From Parvibaculum sp. (GTDB lineage: Bacteria; Pseudomonadota; Alphaproteobacteria; Parvibaculales; Parvibaculaceae), in the NCBI GenBank assembly GCA_020062605.1, contig JAGUWA010000357.1, forward strand, positions 1-17,431: DNA of 17,431 nucleotides. Reading direction: 5' to 3'. The notes beneath the pieces were generated by a model. The model was not told where the DNA came from, searched no databases, and worked only from the letters and a program-made list of their open reading frames with translations. Shown here one piece after another: positions 5,895 to 12,183 of the stretch (position 1 is the stretch's first letter; each line of letters starts with the position of its first letter). Position numbers and translations under genes: made by a program.

Positions 5895-7480
5895 GCGGCG
5901 TCGGCCTTGCCTTCGAAGCGTGGACGGCCGATGCCGTTTCGCGAGGGCAGTTCCGAAAGCGTATTCCACCGTGCGTAGTAGTCGGCAAGCGATAGCGACA
6001 CGCCTTCGGGGCCCATGATACGCGCATGGGTGCGCTTCAACCTGCGCGGCTCCGTCACGCCGCAGGAATGCGCGATGACGCAGACTTCCTGCTTCACGCG
6101 TTCGGCATAGCGGCGCACACGTTCGGCCTTGTCGGTCACATCGAGCCCGCGCTGCAGACGTTTATTGTGTGTGGTGATGCCCGTCGGGCAGGTGTTCTTG
6201 TTGCACTGAAGGGCCTGGATGCAACCGAGCGCAAACATGTAGCCGCGCGCGGAGCACACGAAGTCTGCGCCGACGCAAAGCGCCCACGCGACTTCTGCGG
6301 GCGTGATGAGTTTCCCGCTGGCGTTGACGCGGATGCGCGACTTCAGCTTGTGGCGCTCCAGCGCATCGCACAGCATCGGCAGGCTTTCCCAGATCGGCAG
6401 TCCCACATAGTCGATGAGCGGCATGGGTGCGGCGCCGGTACCGCCATCCGCGCTGTCCACCGTGATGAAGTCGGGCGCGTTCTCGATCCCGCGCGCGTTG
6501 ATCTCGTCGCAAAGCTCGTCGAGCCAGTCATAGGCGCCAAGGACGAGCTTGAAGCCGACGGGTTTCCCCGTCACCTCGCGCACATGGCTCACGAAGTCGA
6601 GCAGGTGGGAAATGTTTTCGACTTCGGGGTGGCGGTTCGGGCTGATCGAATCCGTTCCTTCCGGAATGCCGCGAATGCTCGCGATTTCGCCCGTCACCTT
6701 GGCACCGGGCAGGATGCCTCCCTTGCCGGGCTTCGCGCCCTGGCTGAGCTTGATTTCGAACATTCGGATTTGTTCGATGGCTGCGAGCGCCCTGAGCTTG
6801 TCGTCGGACAAGGCGCCGGTCTCGTCACGGCAGCCATATTTCGCGGTGCCGATCTGAAAGACGATGTCGGCGCCGCCTTCGAGATGGAAAGGGGAGAGCC
6901 CGCCTTCGCCGGTGTTGAGCCAGACGCCCGCCATGCGTGCGCCGTTGGAGAGTGCAAGCACGGCAGGTTTCGAGATCGCGCCGTAGCTCATGCCGGAAAT
7001 ATTGTAGATCGACGCGGTGCGGTAGGGCGTGCGTGCATGGGGGCCGATTTCGACGATGGCCGTGTCGGCGGCGTTCTGGTCGAGCGGCGGGAAGGGACAG
7101 TTCGCGAAGGTGACAGTGCCCGCAGGGCGGAGGTCGCGCGTCGAGCCGAAAGCGACCGTGGTATCGACGCCCTTTGCTGCGCGGTAGACCCAGGCGCGCT
7201 GCGCGCGGTTGAAGGGAAGCTCTTCGCGATCCATCGCAAAGAAGTACTGCCGAAAATATTCTCCGAGCGCTTCGAATATGTAGCGGAAGCGGCCGATCAC
7301 CGGATAGTTGCGGCGCACGGCGTGTTTCGTCTGGGTGCTGTCGATGACGTAGAGCGCGACGATAGCGAGCGCCACGCAGCCGATGCCCATGATGAAGAGG
7401 GCGGAGAGAATGTCGACGATCTGCCAGAGCGCGGAATTGTTGAGCGCCTCAGCGAGATCCTTCAATGCCGTGCCGAACAT
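5891..7480 (-). CDS. Membrane-anchored FMN-binding glutamate synthase family protein
   Basis: A 529-residue protein related to the central and FMN domains of glutamate synthase (GltB domain 2), without the glutaminase or FAD domains. A hydrophobic segment at about residues 20-47 anchors it in the membrane. FMN-barrel signatures include YNISGMSYGAIS (159-170), NTGEGG (189-194), KLSQGAKPGKGG (244-255) and DSADGGTGAAP (342-352). Cysteines C420, C426 and C431 match the 3Fe-4S cluster of glutamate synthase. These standalone proteins are widespread but their reaction is mostly unproven; an FMN/iron-sulfur oxidoreductase role is safer than glutamate synthesis. It is the downstream member of a leftward pair, 37 bases after the transglycosylase gene. 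Its TAA overlaps the TAG of the lipid kinase in the four bases TTAG. Confidence 0.9.
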   Translation of the reverse strand: MFGTALKDLAEALNNSALWQIVDILSALFIMGIGCVALAIVALYVIDSTQTKHAVRRNYPVIGRFRYIFEALGEYFRQYFFAMDREELPFNRAQRAWVYRAAKGVDTTVAFGSTRDLRPAGTVTFANCPFPPLDQNAADTAIVEIGPHARTPYRTASIYNISGMSYGAISKPAVLALSNGARMAGVWLNTGEGGLSPFHLEGGADIVFQIGTAKYGCRDETGALSDDKLRALAAIEQIRMFEIKLSQGAKPGKGGILPGAKVTGEIASIRGIPEGTDSISPNRHPEVENISHLLDFVSHVREVTGKPVGFKLVLGAYDWLDELCDEINARGIENAPDFITVDSADGGTGAAPMPLIDYVGLPIWESLPMLCDALERHKLKSRIRVNASGKLITPAEVAWALCVGADFVCSARGYMFALGCIQALQCNKNTCPTGITTHNKRLQRGLDVTDKAERVRRYAERVKQEVCVIAHSCGVTEPRRLKRTHARIMGPEGVSLSLADYYARWNTLSELPSRNGIGRPRFEGKADAA

Positions 7481-7517
7481 TCGTATCCCCCGCTGTGGTG
7501 CCGTTCATGCGCCGATC

Positions 7518-8459
7518 CTACGCGCCGGGCAGTGACGCTTCCGCGACAAGTGTCGGGCTGGCCGAGGCAGGCAGCGGCTCGAGCACACGCGGTGCCGGCC
7601 GGCCGGTCGCCGCGATTTCCGTTTCGACATCGCCCTCGGCAATCGAAAGTCTGAGGCCGACCGCCGCGCTCGCCGTTTCGCGCACGCTCTGTTCCGGCAT
7701 TGTGTCGAGCACCTTGGGCGCCGGACGATATGCGACAGCCGCGACCGTCTCTTCCTGTGCGGGAACGACCTCGACGCCATGGCCGATGGCGGGTTTCAGG
7801 ACGCCCGTCAAATCGATCTTTGGCCGGAGTGCGGCAACGGTGCGGTTCACGACGCGCTCGCGCTCGTTCTGCCAGATGCGGATCACACGGGCGAAATAGC
7901 GGTCGCCGCGGGCTTCGGTCTGCGAATGGTAGTTGGCGACTGCTTCCGGCCATGAGCCCGAGCGGTCGTGCAGGCGCATCAGAAAGTCGGCGCCATAGGC
8001 GACATTCGTCATCGGATCGAAGCCATCTTCGAGGCTCGCGAAGGCGTCGGGATGGTAGCGAAGGTTCACCTGCATGCAGCCGACGTCGATCGAGCGCATG
8101 CCGGTGGCGAGGAGGCGCCGCGTCGTCGCGACGGCTTCTGCTTTCGTCTTGAAATAATGGGCGCGCCCCTCCGCGTTGATCGTCCAGGGCCAGGCGCGGG
8201 CCTTGCGCGTCTTGCGGTCGTAGCGGCCGGATTCGGCCATGGCCACGGCGGCCAGAAGCGCCCGCGGAAGGCCGTTCATGTGCTCGTGATGGATCGCCGC
8301 GTCCTCGCAAAGCGTCGAGGGGTCCGCGTTGCCGGTCACGACCGGTTCGGGGCTCTGCGCGGCATAGGCGCCGGTCGCCAGCGCCAGCATGCCGAAGGCG
8401 GCGGCGCCGAAAATGAAGCGTCGTGCCGCCAGTGAGCGATCGTCGCGATACTTAGCCAT
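7518..8459 (-). CDS. Exported lytic transglycosylase (SLT domain)
   Basis: A 313-residue protein with an N-terminal signal sequence: a basic stretch with RR at 13-14, a hydrophobic core and an AYA-A cleavage site near residue 33. The SLT domain covers about residues 50-195. The likely catalytic glutamate is E77 in AVAMAESGRYD, followed by DVGCMQVNLRYHP, NVAYGADFLMRL and AVANYHSQTEARG, all typical of soluble lytic transglycosylases that cleave peptidoglycan to 1,6-anhydro-muropeptides in the periplasm. The last 100 residues are Ala/Pro-rich and low in complexity. ATG 8459 was preferred over an upstream ATG at 8492 because it puts the signal sequence close to the N-terminus; the ribosome binding site is weak in both cases. 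It is upstream of, and probably co-transcribed with, the glutamate-synthase-like gene. Confidence 0.87.
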   Translation of the reverse strand: MAKYRDDRSLAARRFIFGAAAFGMLALATGAYAAQSPEPVVTGNADPSTLCEDAAIHHEHMNGLPRALLAAVAMAESGRYDRKTRKARAWPWTINAEGRAHYFKTKAEAVATTRRLLATGMRSIDVGCMQVNLRYHPDAFASLEDGFDPMTNVAYGADFLMRLHDRSGSWPEAVANYHSQTEARGDRYFARVIRIWQNERERVVNRTVAALRPKIDLTGVLKPAIGHGVEVVPAQEETVAAVAYRPAPKVLDTMPEQSVRETASAAVGLRLSIAEGDVETEIAATGRPAPRVLEPLPASASPTLVAEASLPGA

Positions 8460-8776
8460 GAACCCCGTTCCAGCAGTCGATAACGGGGCCATCTTCGCCG
8501 TAAGACCTTAAAAAACCTTTTGGATGCCGCTTCCGAGGCGGTTCGGGGTGCGCACGGCCTCCGAGATCGGTCGTGAAAGGAATGCGCTGAAGGCTCTGCG
8601 CGGCGATTTTGGAGAGATAGGAGATGGTGCCGCCCGCGAACGGGCGCAGGAAGCTTTCCGGGCGGCTGGCGCGTAGCGGGCGGGTGGGTGTTCCGGGTGC
8701 GGTGTTGCGCCGCACATTTCCACCCTGCGCACGGCGTAGCTGTCTAAAGAAATTGCTGTATGCCAATAACTTAGGC
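8460..8776. other. Intergenic stretch with no convincing gene
   Basis: This stretch lies upstream of the leftward transglycosylase gene and must include its promoter, but I see no clear -35/-10 pair. Open frames on both strands are compositionally poor (Arg/Pro/Ser-rich) and match no family I recognise. A short A/T-rich patch at 8508-8521 (a run of six A on the + strand) may belong to the promoter or leader of the transglycosylase gene. Confidence 0.4.
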
Positions 8777-8812
8777 GGAAAAATTTTTTGTTGCGCTGCG
8801 CAAAAAATTTCC
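8777..8812. repeat. AT-rich palindrome in the sRNA upstream region, candidate terminator or protein-binding element
   Basis: AAATTTTTTG (8781-8790) and CAAAAAATTT (8801-8810) are perfect inverted arms around a 10-base GC-rich centre, striking in this GC-rich sequence. The centre TTGCGCTGC (8791-8799) is itself complementary to GCAGCGCAA at 8834-8842, allowing an alternative fold. Read leftward, a small GC hairpin with A/T flanks ends in a run of five T, so it could terminate the amidohydrolase transcript. It could equally be a site for an AT-hook or MucR/Ros-like regulator. The structure is visible; the role is inferred. Confidence 0.5.
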
Positions 8813-8874
8813 ATTTTCGGCCTTGATTTGTGTGCAGCGCAATGTCATCTTGTGCATCGCGGCATTGGTTGAGA

Positions 8875-8952
8875 CTTTCTCCCTCTGCCGTAGCCCTTCC
8901 TGGGCGTTTCCTCCCTAAACTTGGGCCCTGGTTCGCCAGGGCCCCTTTTTTT
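8875..8952 (+). ncRNA. mmgR: Small RNA of the alpha-r8 / MmgR type
   Basis: A strong rightward terminator (8923-8952) stands here with no rightward protein gene for 3 kb upstream, so a non-coding transcript must end at this point. The 3' half contains TTTCCTCCCT at 8907-8916, an unpaired C/T-rich element directly before the terminator, which I recall as the fully conserved 10-mer of the alphaproteobacterial alpha-r8 family (MmgR, Rfam suhB). A small stem GCCC/GGGC at 8893-8905 precedes it. The expected size of about 77 bases puts the 5' end near 8875, but no convincing promoter fixes it. MmgR of Sinorhizobium is Hfq-bound, nitrogen-responsive and limits polyhydroxybutyrate storage. The CCTCCC element suggests pairing with Shine-Dalgarno regions of target mRNAs. 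Confidence 0.72.
8923..8952 (+). terminator. Intrinsic terminator of the small RNA
   Basis: GGGCCCTGG (8923-8931) and CCAGGGCCC (8936-8944) form a perfect 9-base-pair stem closed by a TTCG tetraloop, followed by C and seven T (8946-8952). There is no T run on the other side, so it works rightward only. It supports the small RNA call directly. Confidence 0.92.
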
Positions 8953-8988
8953 GTCCCGTTGCCGGAACCTCTTTGAAAGCCTGTATTT

Positions 8989-9945
8989 TCAGAAGGCAGC
9001 CCCACGCATGCCGGCTCCGAGGGCCGACCAGTCGCGCTCGGCCATCTCGGCGGCGAAGGCCGCCATGTCGGCGCGTACCCGCATGAAATTCCTCGATCGC
9101 TCAAGCCGCAGTTCGTCCATGTAGAGCGCGCGGTTGAGTTCAATCTGCAAGGCGTGGAGGCCTTGTGCGGGGCGACCATAGTGCTCGGTATTGAAGCCCC
9201 CCGCGTAAGGGTTGTTGCGGACAACGCTGTAGCCGAGGCGTTTCAGGATGCGTTCGGCCTCGGTGGTGATCGCGGCGGCGCAGGAGGTGCCATAGCGATC
9301 TCCGAGCACGATATCGGGCCGGTCGAAGCCACTATCTTCGTCCGCGGGTCCGCCGACGGAGGGCATGGAGTGGCAGTCGATCAGGACGGCACAACCGAAG
9401 GTCTTGAGCGTCTGTTCCAGGAGTTCCCTGAGCGTTTCGTGGAACGGCATGTAGAGATGCGCGATACGCTGTTCGGCAACGGCATAGGCGAGGGGCTCGC
9501 GGTAGATCTCCGCCGAATCGGCGACCACCCGCGCAATGGTGCCGAGGCCCCCGGCCACACGTAGCGAGCGCGTGTTTACATGTGGCGGCAGCGGCTCGGC
9601 GAACATGGTGGGGTCGAGCTCATAGGGCTCGCGATTTGCGTCGAGATAGGCGCGTGGGAACCGCGCCTGCAGGAGCGGGGCGCCAAGGGCCACGGCTCCG
9701 CCAAAAATCTCCTCGACGAAACAATCCTCCGAGCGGCGCAGCGTGACCGGGTCGAGATTCGAACCCTTCACAAAGGATTCCGGATAGTAGCGGCCGCTAT
9801 GGGGCGAACTGAAGACGAAAGGAATCTGCTGCGTGGCGGGCCGTTCGACGATAATCGGCTGCTCGAAAAGACCGGCTTCATCGCCCCCAAAAGCCGCGCC
9901 GCCGGGCGTCGTGTCGTCTGCGGTTGTCTCGGGGGCCATATCCAT
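8989..9945 (-). CDS. N-formylglutamate amidohydrolase family protein
   Basis: A 318-residue protein of the zinc-dependent N-formylglutamate amidohydrolase family. Visible signatures are FSSPHSGRYYP (about residues 45-56), VLIDCHSMPS, PDIVLGDRYGTSC and LQIELNRALYMDE, which carry the His, Asp and Glu expected at the metal site. The reference reaction is hydrolysis of N-formyl-L-glutamate to formate and glutamate, the last step of one histidine degradation route. No other hut gene is present, so the real substrate may be a different N-formyl or N-acyl amino acid. The first 20 residues are acidic and probably disordered. ATG 9945 follows an in-frame stop closely; there is no good Shine-Dalgarno, and ATG 9939 is possible. 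It is divergent from cpdR and faces the small RNA tail to tail. Confidence 0.88.
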   Translation of the reverse strand: MDMAPETTADDTTPGGAAFGGDEAGLFEQPIIVERPATQQIPFVFSSPHSGRYYPESFVKGSNLDPVTLRRSEDCFVEEIFGGAVALGAPLLQARFPRAYLDANREPYELDPTMFAEPLPPHVNTRSLRVAGGLGTIARVVADSAEIYREPLAYAVAEQRIAHLYMPFHETLRELLEQTLKTFGCAVLIDCHSMPSVGGPADEDSGFDRPDIVLGDRYGTSCAAAITTEAERILKRLGYSVVRNNPYAGGFNTEHYGRPAQGLHALQIELNRALYMDELRLERSRNFMRVRADMAAFAAEMAERDWSALGAGMRGAAF

Positions 9946-10252
9946 CGGAGGGGGTCGCTGCCTGCCTTGTCACCATTTGCCTGCCGGCGCCGGAGCGCCC
10001 GCCGGAAACCATAGCACGCCTGTGGCGCGAGGAGCGACAGGCCGGGGAATTAAAGGTGTTCCGGCTCAGCCCGCACGGTGTGCGCCGGAACCACAGGCAT
10101 CAAAATTGAAGCCGGAATAGACGTCATTCCACTGGGGCTTCACATCCTGTTTACTCTTCGCATCCTAGTGTTCCTTCACGGATTCGCGGGCGGCCGGGGC
10201 TGAGACGAAACCGCGGAAAACGGGCAAATCTGACGATTATCGGGCTGGGCAA
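9946..10252. other. Divergent intergenic region between the amidohydrolase and cpdR genes, with inverted repeats
   Basis: GTTCCGGC (10058-10065) and GCCGGAAC (10084-10091) are perfect 8-base inverted arms, with a nested GCAC/GTGC pair inside, giving a bulged hairpin. A second dyad, GGAAT/ATTCC around a GACGTC core, is at 10114-10130. Either could be an operator or leader structure for one of the divergent genes. No full CtrA site (TTAA-N7-TTAA) is present, only an isolated ATTAAA near 10049. I could not assign -10/-35 boxes with confidence. Confidence 0.45.
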
Positions 10253-10615
10253 ATGGCACGAATTCTCCTTGCGGAAGACGATGAATCCATGCGCAGGTTT
10301 CTGGCCAAGGCGCTTGAGAACGCGGGACACGATGTCGTGCCCTGCGGGAAGGGCGACGAGGCCCATGGCTGCCTCAAGGAAGACGTCTTCGACATTCTGC
10401 TGACGGATATCGTGATGCCGGAGATGGATGGAATCGAACTTGCTCGCCTCGCGGCGGAGCTCGATCCGACGCTCAAGATCATGTTCATCACGGGATTTGC
10501 CGCCGTCGCCCTCAATCCGGAGGTTGCTACCCCCCGTGAGGCGAAGGTGCTTTCCAAGCCCTTCCATCTGCGCGACCTCGTGGCCGAGGTCGACCGCCTG
10601 ATGGCGGCTGCCTGA
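10253..10615 (+). CDS. cpdR: CpdR-type single-domain response regulator
   Basis: A 120-residue stand-alone receiver. It has the acidic pocket E8-D9-D10, phospho-acceptor D52 in LLTDIVMPEMDGIE, T80 in MFITGFAAVAL and K102 in LSKPFHLRDLV, with no output domain. The start MARILLAEDDES and overall sequence match CpdR of Caulobacter and rhizobia. Unphosphorylated CpdR goes to the cell pole and primes ClpXP to degrade CtrA and other substrates; phosphorylation through the CckA-ChpT relay blocks this. The C-terminus ends in alanines, fitting CpdR being a ClpXP substrate itself. A TGAGAG/CTCTCA hairpin (10613-10627) overlaps the stop codon but lacks a T run. The ribosome binding site is weak. Confidence 0.9.
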   Translation: MARILLAEDDESMRRFLAKALENAGHDVVPCGKGDEAHGCLKEDVFDILLTDIVMPEMDGIELARLAAELDPTLKIMFITGFAAVALNPEVATPREAKVLSKPFHLRDLVAEVDRLMAAA

Positions 10616-10653
10616 GAGCCTCTCTCACCCGACCCCAAACCGCCGTTTCCGGC

Positions 10654-10682
10654 TTGTCTTTGCGGTTCATCCTAGATATACG
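10654..10682 (+). promoter_or_regulatory. Promoter of the tRNA-Val gene
   Basis: TTGTCT (10654-10659) and TATACG (10677-10682) are separated by 17 bases, a good housekeeping-sigma arrangement, and CTTGTC matches the alphaproteobacterial -35 preference. Transcription would start near 10689, about 57 bases before the mature tRNA. Confidence 0.6.
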
Positions 10683-10745
10683 AACGGCCTCCGGTCGCTT
10701 GCGGCCGGCGGATGCCGCAGGCGTCCGGACCCTCCCCATGGCAAT

Positions 10746-10820
10746 GGGCGTGTAGCTCAGCGGGAGAGCACTTCGTTGACATCGAAGGGGTCACAGGTTC
10801 AATCCCTGTCACGCCCACCA
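10746..10820 (+). tRNA. tRNA-Val (anticodon GAC)
   Basis: The 75 bases fold as a complete cloverleaf: acceptor GGGCGTG with CACGCCC, D stem GCTC/GAGC, anticodon stem CTTCG/CGAAG, five-base variable loop, T stem ACAGG/CCTGT with loop TTCAATC, discriminator A and an encoded CCA. The anticodon is GAC at 10778-10780, reading the valine codons GTC and GTT. Confidence 0.98.
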
Positions 10821-11028
10821 TTGCCACCTATTTCCGATCACCTGAAGTTGTTCCGGCACGCCCGTTTTTTGCCGCGTCCTTGGGGACATGCTGGCAAATT
10901 GCCATTTTCGCGCCGCGGTAAATGGCCTATTCCAGACCATCCACGCCGCCCGCCCGTTTCCTTGCGCGATGCGCCGACCGGCAGGCGCATGGACCGTTCG
11001 ACAGGTTGCAGTCTCAAGAGCGATATTC

Positions 11029-12168
11029 ATGAAGTTCGATATCCAGTCCCTGAAGACGCTTTCTCCTCGCACCATGCTGATTGTTCTCGGCGCCGTTCTT
11101 CTTGCGGCGTTCGCGGTGCTGTTCGTCTACAGGCTCTATGGCGTCATCCTGGGGCAAGGGCAGCAGGGTGGGTGGCCGACACCCGTGGTCGAAGCCGTCG
11201 AAGCGCAGAAGAAAGATGTCAACCTTGAGATCTCTGCGCTTGGCACGCTGCAGGCCGACCAGGCGATCACCGTGCGTCCCGAGATTACCGGTATCGTCAC
11301 CAGCATCGATTTCGAGGACGGCGAGCGCGTCGAAAAGGGCGACCTCATCATCAAGCTCGACGACAAGGACCTGACGGCGCGGCTTATGCAGGCCGAGGCG
11401 CGGCTGACGCTGACGCGTGCAAATTACCAGCGCGCGCAACAGCTGCTGAAGCAGGGCTCGGGCACGGCTCGCGCGCGCGACGAAGCGCTCAACGATTTCA
11501 AATCGGCGGAAGCAGAAGTCGCCGCGGCGGAGACGGCGCTGCACAAGGCGACCATCACGGCGCCGTTCAGCGGCATCATCGGTTTGCGGCAGGTGAGCCT
11601 CGGCGAGTATGTGACCGCCGGACAGGCGATCGCCACGCTTGCCGATGTGGACAATCTTCGCATCGATTTTCGCGTCTCCGAAGTCTTTCTGACGGAAATC
11701 GGAAAAGGACAGGAAGTGAACGTCATCTTCGATGCGTTGCCCGAGCAGGTTTATACCGGTGTCATCAGCGCGCTCGATCCCGTGGTGAGCATCGAGGGAC
11801 GGGCGCTCAGCGTTCGCGCAATCCTCCAGAATGTCGACGGAAAGCTCCGGCCGGGCCTTTTCGGCCGTGTCGAGATCGTCACCGACACGCGCCGCTCAAT
11901 CATGTTGCCGGAAGCTGCGATCGTGACGATGCCGACCGGCGACAAGGCTGTCTTTGTTGTCGTCGATGGCCACGCAAAAATGAGCCCCGTGACGATCGGC
12001 ACGCGCGTGCCGGGCGAAGTCGAAATCCTGGCAGGTGTCGAGGACGGCGATATGGTCATCGTCAGCGGCCAGCTCAAGGTTCAGAACGGTGCGCCGGTCG
12101 AGGTTGCGAACGGCGAAGAGACGGGATCCATGCCGCCGCCGGTTGGCGACGAAGCCGCAGCCGAATAG
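11029..12168 (+). CDS. RND efflux periplasmic adaptor (membrane fusion protein)
   Basis: A 379-residue HlyD/AcrA-family adaptor. A single membrane anchor lies at about residues 15-40. A split lipoyl domain (about 80-112 and 173-203, with ITAPFSGIIGLRQVSLGEYV) flanks a short coiled-coil hairpin at about 115-172. Beta-barrel and membrane-proximal domains follow, and the tail is acidic. It links the inner-membrane pump encoded 15 bases downstream to an outer-membrane channel. There is no lipobox; the anchor is a transmembrane helix as in MdtA-like and many alphaproteobacterial adaptors. ATG 11029 was chosen because AAGAG lies 8 bases upstream and the 47 in-frame codons before it do not look like adaptor sequence. 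The coiled coil is short compared with AcrA. Confidence 0.92.
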   Translation: MKFDIQSLKTLSPRTMLIVLGAVLLAAFAVLFVYRLYGVILGQGQQGGWPTPVVEAVEAQKKDVNLEISALGTLQADQAITVRPEITGIVTSIDFEDGERVEKGDLIIKLDDKDLTARLMQAEARLTLTRANYQRAQQLLKQGSGTARARDEALNDFKSAEAEVAAAETALHKATITAPFSGIIGLRQVSLGEYVTAGQAIATLADVDNLRIDFRVSEVFLTEIGKGQEVNVIFDALPEQVYTGVISALDPVVSIEGRALSVRAILQNVDGKLRPGLFGRVEIVTDTRRSIMLPEAAIVTMPTGDKAVFVVVDGHAKMSPVTIGTRVPGEVEILAGVEDGDMVIVSGQLKVQNGAPVEVANGEETGSMPPPVGDEAAAE

Positions 12169-12183
12169 GCAGGGAAAAGGGAC

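Noticed and set aside
6026..7654. A 542-codon rightward open frame opposite the glutamate-synthase-like gene
   Set aside because: It is antisense to a well-supported gene with clear FMN and iron-sulfur motifs, runs across the gene boundary into the transglycosylase, and shows no recognisable domain. Long antisense frames are common at this GC content.
8452..9224. Leftward open frames between the amidohydrolase and transglycosylase genes (120 and 238 codons)
   Set aside because: Their composition is poor, they overlap the small RNA and its terminator or the amidohydrolase gene, and no motif is visible.
10831..10875. T run at 10864-10869 after the tRNA gene as a terminator
   Set aside because: No inverted repeat of useful length lies directly before it.
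10888..11028. N-terminal extension of the RND adaptor from ATG 10888
   Set aside because: The extra 47 residues look like translated non-coding sequence, and the ATG at 11029 has a good ribosome binding site and directly precedes the membrane anchor.
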